From positions 1,995,001 to 2,059,000 of the forward strand of contig JAJKFL010000007.1 in assembly GCA_021186555.1 (NCBI GenBank): a stretch of DNA of 64,000 nucleotides, given 5' to 3'. Below the pieces are notes generated by a model. That model was not told the origin of the DNA. It saw only the letters and a program-made list of their open reading frames with translations, and searched no databases. The position numbers and the translations under genes were made by a program. Source of the stretch: Reticulitermes speratus. Taxonomy: Eukaryota; Arthropoda; Insecta; Blattodea; Rhinotermitidae. Shown piece after piece: positions 29,001 to 41,000 of the stretch. How positions within the stretch are numbered: the first letter of the stretch is position 1; every line of letters begins with the position of its first letter.

Positions 29001-32000
29001 CGACAGGTCCGTAGCCTCTTCATTCTGCAGTCTATCTTACGACAGGTCCGTAGCCTCTTCATTCTGTAGTCTGTCTTACGACAGGTCCGTAGCCTCTTCA
29101 TTCTGCAGTCTGTCTTACGACAGGTCCGTAGCCTCTTCATTCTGCAGTCTGTCTTACGACAGGTCCGTAGCCTCTTCATTCTGCAGTCTGTCTTACGACA
29201 GGTCCGTAGCCTCTTCATTCTGTAGTCTGTCTTACGACAGGTCCGTAGCCTCTTCATTCTGTAGTCTGTCTTACGACAGGTCCGTAGCCTCTTCATTCTG
29301 CAGTCTATCTTACGACAGGTCCGTAGCCTCTTCATTCTGTAGTCTGTCTTACGACAGGTCCGTAGCCTCTTCATTCTGCAGTCTGTCTTACGACAGGTCC
29401 GTAGCCTCTTCATTCTGCAGTCTGTCTTACGACAGGTCCGTAGCCTCTTCCAAAGCGAGTTCTCCACAAGGTGCGATCTAGTGCTTCCTCTTTCAATTTC
29501 CAGTATCTTCTCTTTTCCTTAAGGTCATCCAGTAGCTGCTTACGTCTTCTTCCTCGTCTTCCCGTCATTTCTATCCTTCCCTCTAACTTTCCTTCAATCA
29601 CATGTTTCAGAAGGCAGTTTCTACGCAAGATGTGACCAATCCAGTTAGCCTTTCTTCTTTTTATTGTATGTAGGGCCTCCACGTAAGAGTTCCGAAATGT
29701 AATTGTGTATTTTTTTCAAATATATGTCGCAGTAAGCTCTGGCAAGCTTCTCAAACAAAGCTTCTAATTTGGGACTGATGTTCCTCACGCAAATACATAC
29801 AGAAATGTATGCGTTATCCTTTTTTGTTGAGTTAGTTATTACACTGCAAATCAGTTAATTTAATCTGAAGTTATGATGTCACTTCCTGAAGGGTAAACTC
29901 AAATAAATTTGAAACAAGCCTATTTTCCTGCTGTGCACATAGAAACAAGCTAAAAATTCTTAGTATTGTGATTTTTATATTCGAAGAAAACTTTCTTGGC
30001 AATGTTAATTGGTTTCCAAGTTTCAAATTTTCGCTGTACTGTTTCACCGACTGTACGTTTCTGCAGTACAAACTGTGACATGTATGACTCCGGTACTTGA
30101 ACTGCCTTGCTTAATCAGAATTTATTTAGACTTTGTTGCCTACTTTTCACTTTAAATTATAAGACAAAAATTTGATAGGAATAAAATTCCAGCAGCATGG
30201 ACACCCCTGCATAAACAGAATGATTCCTCCCAGTCCGCCATGTCGACTCCAGAAGCTATGGTGGCCTGCATTCCCCCTTCACCCCAGACCAGTTCCATTG
30301 AGATTTGCTCAGTTTTCTCTATTTGGCTCTCGCCAGACCGGCTACCCAGTCTAGCTGCCAGAAAGAACCGAATGTAAAACACTTATATTTAGCTTAGCTA
30401 TTGGTGGTAGTGGGGGGCAAACTGGAACATTGGAACATCAATTCAATTTATTTAATGGGATTTGAAAAGCGTTTGTGGTGCACCGTGTACTCCATTAGCG
30501 TTTTGTATTGCATGTTGCACAGGCTGCAGAACCTGCACCTGGGTTATTTCAATTTGGTAAAACGTTAAACGTATTTTTAAAATGCGTACTTAACACAGCA
30601 CTTCTGTATGTGTGCTGCCATTACACGAGACTAACACAGCACTTCTGTATGTGTGCTGCCATTACACGTAGACTTAACACAGCACTTCTGTATGTGTGCT
30701 GCCATTACACGTAGACTTAACACAGCACTTCTGTATGTGTGCTGCCATACACGTGACTTACACAGCACTTCTGTATTGTGCTGCATTACACTAACTTAAC
30801 ACAGCACTTCTGTATGTGTGCTGCCATTACACGTAGACTTAACACAGTACTTCTGTATGTGTGCTGCCATTACACGTAGACTTAACACAGCACTTCTGTA
30901 TGTGTGCGCCATTACATAGACTTACACAGCACTTCTGTATGTTGTGCCATTACACGTAGACTTAACACAGCACTTCTGTATGTGTGCTGCCATTACACGT
31001 AGACTTAACACAGCACTTCTGTATGTGTGCTGCCATTACACGTAGGCTAACAAAATAGAAAGATATTCGCTCTTTATACAGTTCACACCGTGCATTGCCA
31101 CTTGAACACAACACTTGACCAACAGACGCACTCTTATTATACGTTTATGTATTTACAATACAGTCGCTTTGAAATAGTCCGACATGTTTCGATCCCTTGT
31201 TCGGACCATCATCAGGGACTTTTTAAATTATAAATTACGCATTACAAACTAACAATATCGGTAAATATTAAAACTAAAAAAATTTATAAAGTTTTATACA
31301 TTTTTACATCTGTTAGTTGTTATATATTCGCTCTTATAGGATGTTAGGCAGCGTTCGTTGGTAGTTACCGACGTTTCGGGACTACCTGTCGGTCCCATTT
31401 TAAAGAGTCAATCAGTCTTCTCTTACCCTTGAAGAGGGGACAGATATTTTGTCGCGAAACGTCGGTAAATAACTATCAATCAGCGCTGTGTAACATGCAA
31501 GAAGAGCGACGATCTCATTTCCTCCGAGGGGGAAGCCTGAAGTGACGCATAACAAAATAAGTTTGCGAGGTCTGCCGTACTTTGTAATTATTTAGCAATT
31601 GCACTCAGAACTGTTACGTGTGGGCGACGTCTTTGTTTCGAATGGGCCCAAAACAAACCTTTGCAAAGGACACGTGTGAAGGTGGTCATTATTCGGGAAT
31701 ATTATGAGGGCATTAAAACTAATGTGGTGCTGGAGAAGAATGGAGAAGATCGGTTGGACCGATCGTGTGAGAAATAAAGAAGTATTACACAGAGTGAAGG
31801 AGGAGAGGAATATCGTACATACAATAAACAGAAGAAAGGCTAACTGGATTGGTCACATCTTGCGTAGGAACTGCCTTCTGAAACATGTGATTGAAGGAAA
31901 GTTAGAAGGAAGGATAGAAATGACGGGAAGACGAGGAAGAAGGCGTAAGCGGCTACTGGATGACCTTAAGGAAAAGAGAAGATACTGGAAATTGAAAGAG

Positions 32001-35000
32001 GAAGCACTAGATCGCACTGTGTGGAGAACTCGCTTTGGAAGACGCTACGGACCTGTCGTAAGACAGACTACAGAACGAATGAATGAATTAAAACTCGAGT
32101 GGGTCATTTTCAAAGGTTTATTTTTCAGAAGGTCCAGACATTTGTGTATTTTAGGGAGTACCGAGCACAAAGTCCCACAAAGTCTGTCCCCTATATCACG
32201 ATATTACAAAGTACTTTACTCGTTTGTTTTACGTCAAATGAACTGCAGTTAGGCCTAATATATCAGAATGCTCTTTGATTTATTCATAAACTTAATTTAA
32301 ACTTTCAAAGCCCAAGGTAATTACACGTACTTGCTAATCTAACATTAAGAAATTTTACATTGTACCACACTGTGTATTACGTGTTTATATCGTGCACACA
32401 ATAAATACCAATTACTTTCCTCACCACAATGAACTGTTTGGTTTAAAAACGGTGAAGTAATTAGTTTTCTGTGAGGTGGACTGAATTGTTATACATAATT
32501 TGGACGAACTTTCGTATACAGACCTTTGATACAAAACCTCAACGACACACCGTTGTGTGTTTTCAAAGTACCGGTACCGAAATCATACCACGAAATACAA
32601 CACGAATGTTGTATCTGATGTTTGAGCACTTAAGTTAATCTTAATCTAACTTTCTCAAACAACAGCAGTTAATGAGCATGTCGTGCGCTTACCAATTGAC
32701 TGAATGTTCGCTTATAAACACAACTTGCTATTGACGTAAAATGTTACGCTATTTCAGCTGAGCTGCTCAGGAAAAAGGTTACAGTAAATAAAAGCCTCAG
32801 GACTGTGATTGTCGTATGGGGCGTGGCATCGTGTAGATTGGTAAATAGGTACCGCAGTTTCGGAGGAACATTTTGTCTTTATGGTCTTGGTACTAGAGAT
32901 AAACTTGGTGTCAGTAGGCATTCAATATACTGTACGTGATTGGTACTAGAGATAAACTTGGTGTCAGTAGGCATTCAATATACTATACGTGATTGGTACT
33001 AGAGATAAACTTGGTGTCAGTAGGCATTCAATACACTGTACGTGACTCAGCAAATGAATTATTAAAAGTACAAAATAGTCAGTCTCTACACAACTATTTA
33101 TTTCTCAAGAAAATCAGCTACACATTTCTCTTAAAATACATGGCCGCCATCATGAGGTTGATTACGAAAACAAAAAAGGAAAAATTCACAGCTGCTTGGA
33201 TTTCAGGTCTCGAACCTAATATTATAATGTTATATAACATATATATTGCAAATATGAGTATATACTGCCTCAAGAATAAAATCGTGTGAAGATTATAAAA
33301 ATTTTAAGTTTTTATAAGTTTTAAAAAAGCTGAAAAAAAATATTAATATATAGTAATTATAAAATGTATTTACAAGACAAAATTGGGGGGGGGGAGGTGT
33401 AGGGATTGTTTGGACAGACGGTGTGTACATACACGTGTTAGTTCAGTTGCTCAGTTTCGTCTCTTTGGAACGTTCTCAAACCCCTGCTGTCAACCTTTTG
33501 TTTTCATAATCGCCCTGATGATGACTATATATTTTAGCCGAAACATGTAGCTGATTTCCTGAAGAAACAAATAGTTTTGTTTACACTGAATATATTGTAT
33601 TTTTAATTGTACTGTAAACACAACAGGGATGACTCATCTTAAGCAAAAAAATTATTATTATTATATATTAATAGACAAGCTCCAGCCCACGAAACTGCAT
33701 AGTGGAATATCCTAGAAAACAGTAAGAATTTTTTTATGAAGCCGACAGCGAGGAGGGCTAAGGTAAGTTAAGCATTTACGGCTACTGAAAATGCACAGAT
33801 GACTTTCATTTCAATTTTAGCCTATTCCGAGTTATACAAGAGCTAGCTGTGTCTTTGGTTGGTCTACAGGCCTGACTTCATGATATACAATAGCTAGCTG
33901 TGTCTATGGTTGGTCTACAGGCCTGACTTCGTGATATACAATAGCTAGCTGTGTCTATGGTTGGTCTACAGGCCTGACTTCGTGATATACAATAGCTAGC
34001 TGTGTCTATGGTTGGTCTACAGGACTGACTTCGTGATATACAATAGCTAGATGTGTCTATGGTTGGTCTACAGGCCTGAGTTCATGATATACAATAGCTA
34101 GCTGTGTCTATGGTTGGTCTACAGGCCTGACTTCATGATATACAATAGCTAGCTGCGTCTATGGTTGGTCTATAGGCCTGACTTCCTGATATACAATAGC
34201 TAGCTGTGTCTATGGTTGGTCTACGGGCCTGACTTCGTGATATACAATAGCTAGATGTGTCTATGGTTGGTCTACAAGCCTGACTTCATGATATACAATA
34301 GCTAGCTGTGTCTATGGTTGGTCTACAGGCCTGACTTCGTGATATACAATAGCTAGCTGTGTCTATGGTTGGTCTACAGGCCTGACTTCATGATATACAA
34401 TAGCTAGCTGTGTCTATGGTTGGTCTACAGGCCTGACTTCGTGATATACAATAGCAAGCTGTGTCTATGGTTGGTCTACAGGCCTGACTTCGTGATATAC
34501 AATAGCTAGCTGTGTCTATGGTTGGTCTACAGGCCTGACTTCGTGATATACAATAGCTAGATGTGTCTATGGTTGGTCTACAGGCCTGACTTAGTGATAT
34601 ACAATAGCTAGCTGTGTCTATGGTTGGTCTACAGGCCTGACTTCGTGATATACTATAGCTAGTTGTGTCTATGGTTGGTCTACAGGCCTGACTTCGTGAT
34701 ATACAATAGCTAGCTGTGTCTATGGTTGGTCTACAGGCCTGACTTCGTGATATTACATAGCTAGCTGTGTCTATGGTTGGTCTACAGGCCTGACTTCGTG
34801 ATATACAATAGCTAGCTGTGTCTATGGTTGGTCTACAGGCCTGACTTCGTGATATACAATAGCTAGCTGTGTCTATGGTTGGTCTACAGGCCTGACTTCG
34901 TGATATACTATAGCTAGCTGTGTCTATGGTTGGTCTACAGGCTGACTTCGTGATATACAATAGCTAGCTGTGTCTATGGTTGGTCTACAGGCCTGACTTC

Positions 35001-38000
35001 GTGATATACAATAGCTAGTGTGTCTATGGTTGGTCTACAGGCCTGACTTCGTGATATACAATAGCTAGCTGTGTCTATGGTTGGTCTACAGGCCTGACTT
35101 CGTGATATACAATAGCTAGCTGTGTCTTGGTTGGTCTACAGGCCTGACTTCGTGATATACAATAGCTAGCTGTGTCTATGGTTGGTCTACAGGCTGACTT
35201 CGTGATATACATAGCTAGCTGTGTCTATGGTTGGTCTACAGGCCTGACTTCGTGATATACAATAGCTAGCTGTGTCTATGGTTGGTCTACGGCCTGACTT
35301 CGTGTATTACATAGCTAGCTGTGTCTATGGTTGGTCTACAGGCCTGACTTCATGATATACAATAGCTAGCTGTGTCTATGGTTGGTCTACAGGCCTGACT
35401 TCGTGATATACAATAGCTAGCTGTGTCTATGGTTGGTCTACAGGCCTGACTTCGTGATATACAATAGCTAGCTGTGTCTATGGTTGGTCTACAGGCCTGA
35501 CTTCGTGATATACAATAGCTAGCTGTGTCTATGGTTGGTCTACAGGCCTGACTTCGTGATATACAATAGCTAGCTGTGTCTATGGTTGGTCTACAGGCCT
35601 GACTTCGTGATATACAATAGCTAGCTGTGTCTATGGTTGGTCTACAGGCCTGACTTCGTGATATACAATAGCTAGCTGTGTCTATGGTTGGTCTACAGGC
35701 CTGACTTCGTGATATACAATAGCTAGCTGTGTCTATGGTTGGTCTACAGGCCTGACTTGTGATATACAATAGCTAGCTGTGTCTATGGTTGGTCTACAGG
35801 CCTGACTTCGTGATATACAATAGCTAGCTGTGTCTATGGTTGGTCTACAGGCCTGACTTCGTGATATACAATAGCTAGCTGTGTCTATGGTTGGTCTACA
35901 GGCCTGACTTCGTGATATACAATAGCTAGCTGTGTCTATGGTTGGTCTACAGGCCTGACTTCGTGATATACATTAGCTAGCTGTGTCTATGGTTGGTCTA
36001 CAGGCCTGACTTCGTGATATACAATAGCTAGATGTGTCTATGGTTGGTCTACAGGCCTGACTTCGTGATATACATAGCTAGCTGTGTAAGGTTGCTACAG
36101 GCCTGACTTCGTGATATACATAGCTAGCTGTTGTCCTATGTTGGTCTAACAGGCCTGACTTCGTGAATTACATTGTAGCTGTGTCTATGTTGGTCTACAG
36201 GCCTGACTTCGTGATATACAATAGCTAGCTGTGTCTATGGTTGGTCTACAGGCCTGACTTCGTGATATACAATACTAGCTGTGTCTATGGTTGGTCTACA
36301 GGACTGACTTCGTGATATACAATAGCTAGATGTGTCTATGGTTGGTCTACAGGCCTGATTCATGATATACAATAGCTAGCTGTGTCTATGGTTGGTCTAC
36401 AGGCCTGACTTCATGATATACAATAGCTAGCTGCGTCTATGGTTGGTCTATAGGCCTGACTTCCTGATATACAATAGCTAGCTGTGTCTATGGTTGGTCT
36501 ACGGGCCTGACTTCGTGATATACAATAGCTAGATGTGTCTATGGTTGGTCTACAAGCCTGACTTCATGATATACAATAGCTAGCTGTGTCTATGGTTGGT
36601 CTACAGGCCTGACTTCGTGATATACAATAGCTAGCTGTGTCTATGGTTGGTCTACAGGCCTGACTTCATGATATACAATAGCTAGCTGTGTCTATGGTTG
36701 GTCTACAGGCCTGACTTCGTGATATACAATAGCAAGCTGTGTCTATGGTTGGTCTACAGGCCTGACTTCGTGATATACAATAGCTAGCTGTGTCTATGGT
36801 TGGTCTACAGGCCTGACTTCGTGATATACAATAGCTAGATGTGTCTATGGTTGGTCTACAGGCCTGACTTAGTGATATACAATAGCTAGCTGTGTCTATG
36901 GTTGGTCTACAGGCCTGACTTCGTGATATACTATAGCTAGTTGTGTCTATGGTTGGTCTACAGGCCTGACTTCGTGATATACAATAGCTAGCTGTGTCTA
37001 TGGTTGGTCTACAGGCCTGACTTCGTGATATACAATAGCTAGCTGTGTCTATGGTTGGTCTACAGGCCTGACTTCGTGATATACAATAGCTAGCTGTGTC
37101 TATGGTTGGTCTACAGGCCTGACTTCGTGATATACATAGCTAGCTGTGTCTATGGTTGGTCTACAGGCCTGACTTCGTGATATACAATAGCTAGCTGTGT
37201 CTATGGTTGGTCTACAGGCCTGACTTCGTGATATACAATAGCTAGATGTGTCTATGGTTGGTCTACAGGCCTGACTTCGTGATATACAATAGCTAGCTGT
37301 GTCTATGGTTGGTCTACAGGCCTGACTTCGTGATATACAATAGCTAGCTGTGTCTATGGTTGGTCTACAGGCCTGACTTCGTGATATACAATAGCTAGCT
37401 GTGTCTATGGTTGGTCTACAGGCCTGACTTCGTGATATACAATAGCTAGCTGTGTCTATGGTTGGTCTACAGGCCTGACTTCGTGATATACAATAGCTAG
37501 CTGTGTCTATGGTTGGTCTACAGGCCTGACTTCGTGATATACAATAGCTAGCTGTGTCTATGGTTGGTCTACAGGCCTGACTTCGTGATATACAATAGCT
37601 AGCTGTGTCTATGGTTGGTCTACAGGCCTGACTTCGTGATATACAATAGCTAGCTGTGTCTATGGTTGGTCTACAGGCCTGACTTCGTGATATACAATAG
37701 CTAGCTGTGTCTATGGTTGGTCTACAGGCCTGACTTCGTGATATACTCATCATGTAGCTTATAAATTTCACGGGTTGCAGAATTACACAGATATGACACC
37801 GTTTCATTCCGAACTCAAAATTGCGGTACGAGATATGACAAGCCGTGACGTCATCAATACTTCCGAACCACTCGTATTGACGTCACTGATGCTTGCTCCA
37901 TTAACAGGCTGTGTTTTGAAGATTCCCTCGTTCCATTTGCCTACAAAGTTTCTCTTCCGTCTAAAAGTCGTTTACGTTTCACGAACTATGTCAAAGTTGT

Positions 38001-41000
38001 TAGCATTAAGCTCATTTGTCATCAGCAGACTGAAGACCCTGTCAGTCCTCATTATCGCTTTATCTTTTATCCTTTAATGGGTACAGGACTGTGTAATATC
38101 ACTGTGCCTTTCTTCTTGATATTATCCTTTAAAGCACTGTGGTTTTTGCATTGTGTAACAAGCATTAACATTTAAAATATTGAACACGGTGTACTCTCTA
38201 AATTTACCATGGCGGACTTAGCTTTCTAAATACCTCACGGTTTCGCAGTGCTCGCAAGGCCTTCCATGTCCCGATTTTCATAAAATACATACAGTCAAGT
38301 AACTGTCCAGTATCTGTGTAGTCATACAGTCAAGTAACTGTCCAGTATCTGTGTAGTCATACAGTCAAGTAACTGTCCAGTATCTGTGTAGTCATACAGT
38401 CAAGTAACCGTCCAGTATCTGTGTAGTCATACAGTCAAGTAACTGTCCAGTATCTGTGTAGTCATACAGTCAAGTAACTGTCCAGTATCTGTGTAGTCAT
38501 ACAGTCAAGTAACCGTCCAGTATCTGTGTAGTCATACAGTCAAGTAACTGTCCAGTATCTGTGTAGTCATACAGTCAAGTAACTGTCCAGTATCTGTGTA
38601 GTCATACAGTCAAGTAACTGTCCAGTATCTGTGTAGTCATACAGTCAAGTAACTGTCCAGTATCTGTGTAGTCATACAGTCAAGTAACCGTCCAGTATCT
38701 GTGTAGTCATACAGTCAAGTAAACTGTCCAGTATCTGTGTAGTCATACAGTCAAGTAACTGTCCAGTATCTGTGTAGTCATACAGTCAAGTAACTGTCCA
38801 GTATCTGTGTAGTCATACAGTCAAGTAACTGTCCAGTATCTGTGTAGTCATACAGTCAAGTAACTGTCCAGTATCTGTGTAGTCATACAGTCAAGTAACT
38901 GTCCAGTATCTGTGTAGTCATACAGTCAAGTAACTGTCCAGTATCTGTGTAGTCATACAGTCAAGTAACTGTCCAGTATCTGTGTAGTCATACAGTCAAG
39001 TAACTGTCCAGTATCTGTGTAGTCATACAGTCAAGTAACTGTCCAGTATCTGTGTAGTCATACAGTCAAGTAACTGTCCAGTATCTGTGTAGTCATACAG
39101 TCAAGTAACTGTCCAGTATCTGTGTAGTCATACAGTCAAGTAACTGTCCAGTATCTGTGTAGTCATACAGTCAAGTAACCGTCCAGTATCTGTGTAGTCA
39201 TACAGTCAAGTAACTGTCCAGTATCTGTGTAGTCATACAGTCAAGTAACTGTCCAGTATCTGTGTAGTCATACAGTCAAGTAACTGTCCAGTATCTGTGT
39301 AGTCATACAGTCAAGTAACTGTCCAGTATCTGTGTAGTCATACAGTCAAGTAACGTCCAGTATCTGTGTAGTCATACAGTCAAGTAACTGTCCAGTATCT
39401 GTGTAGTCATACAGTCAAGTAACCGTCCAGTATCTGTGTAGTCATACAGTCAAGTAACTGTCCAGTATCTGTGTAGTCATACAGTCAAGTAACTGTCCAG
39501 TATCTGTGTAGTCATACAGTCAAGTAACTGTCCAGTATCTGTGTAGTCATACAGTCAAGTAACCGTCCAGTATCTGTGTAGTCATACAGTCAAGTAACTG
39601 TCCAGTATCTGTGTAGTCATACAGTCAAGTAACTGTCCAGTATCTGTGTAGTCATACAGTCAAGTAACCGTCCAGTATCTGTGTAGTCATACAGTCAAGT
39701 AACCGTCCAGTATCTGTGTAGTCATACAGTCAAGTAACTGTCCAGTATCTGTGTAGTCATACAGTCAAGTAACTGTCCAGTATCTGTGTAGTCATACAGT
39801 CAAGTAACTGTCCAGTATCTGTGTAGTCATACAGTCAAGTAACTGTCCAGTATCTGTGTAGTCATACATTCGAGTGTTCATTTAGCAACTGGCCCTGCGC
39901 TGCTAAGCCTGCATGTTAATAAACAGAATTGAATGGGACTGTACTGTCAATATATTCAAAAACAAATCATCTCTCTTAATTCTTACGACAACAATTATAA
40001 TATGATTAGTGCTGTTTTTTAGATGTCATTTCTTATTATCCCTTTTCTGCGTGTTTTCCTTTGTTGTTTGTTACTTGTGTATTTTTTTATGTTCCTCTGC
40101 TATCTCTGTAATTGGCGTTATGGTTGTTGTAAGAGCATTTAATAATTAAGAATTAATAATAAAGTAATGATAATTATCATCACTTTATTATGACGCTACC
40201 AGCACGTATCATTTGAGTTGTGGTTTTAAGTATTTAGCTAATTTGTGTTTCAACTTCTGTAGGTAGTGATATATATATATATATATATATATAGTAAGCA
40301 AAGTCGATCTTTGAAACATACTTTACGCTAGAAGCAAGTTTAATATGAGTTATGGTTTTAATTATTTGGTTAATTTATTTTTCAATTTAAGCCATAAGTC
40401 TAATTTTTGTTCATTGTTTTGTTGTGTTGTTTCTGTGTATTTATTTGTGTAATTTGTGTTGTAATTATTTTGTGCTAGTTTTGTAACTGGCCATTGTGCT
40501 GTTAAGCTAGCATTTTAATAAATGAGAATTGAATTGAATTGAATTATTATTTCAAACTGCTGAAGATAAAAGTGTTCGAAATGAAAAGGCAGATATGAAT
40601 TCCGCTACCTCAGGTGGTTAACTACACACCGTGGAGGCCAGGGTTCAATCCCATGTAGTCCATATTCGACTTTGGCATTCCGCTGTCAATATCGTATCAT
40701 GAGTAGCCTATATTCATTAATCTGTCAACCGCAGTACGGACAATGGCCGATCAGTGGCGGCTGTTCCACTCAGTAATAAGAGTAACTAGACAGGCAATGT
40801 ACGTATAACGTAACACTGGGGCGCGTTCATGTAATTTTGTTGCCGTGGTAAAGCAATAAGTATTGCATATTCTGAGTGTGTGTCTGTAGCCTAAGTTATC
40901 CAGCATGCAAAGCGCATGCGCCGTATTATTTGTCATCTGTGGCATGTCTGGCTCTACCACATTTTTCCACATTATCTCATAAACGGTACGATTTTCGGAA

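Noticed and set aside
28466-29467. 333-residue [12 protein letters not shown] repeat protein
   Set aside because: Out-of-frame reading of a LINE-derived 39-bp array.
31704-32252. Functional reverse transcriptase gene
   Set aside because: Only the C-terminal tail of a LINE polyprotein is present; catalytic motifs are absent.
34388-37807. [17 protein letters not shown] repeat proteins
   Set aside because: Artefact of the 51-bp unit; no promoter, start or flanking coding sequence.
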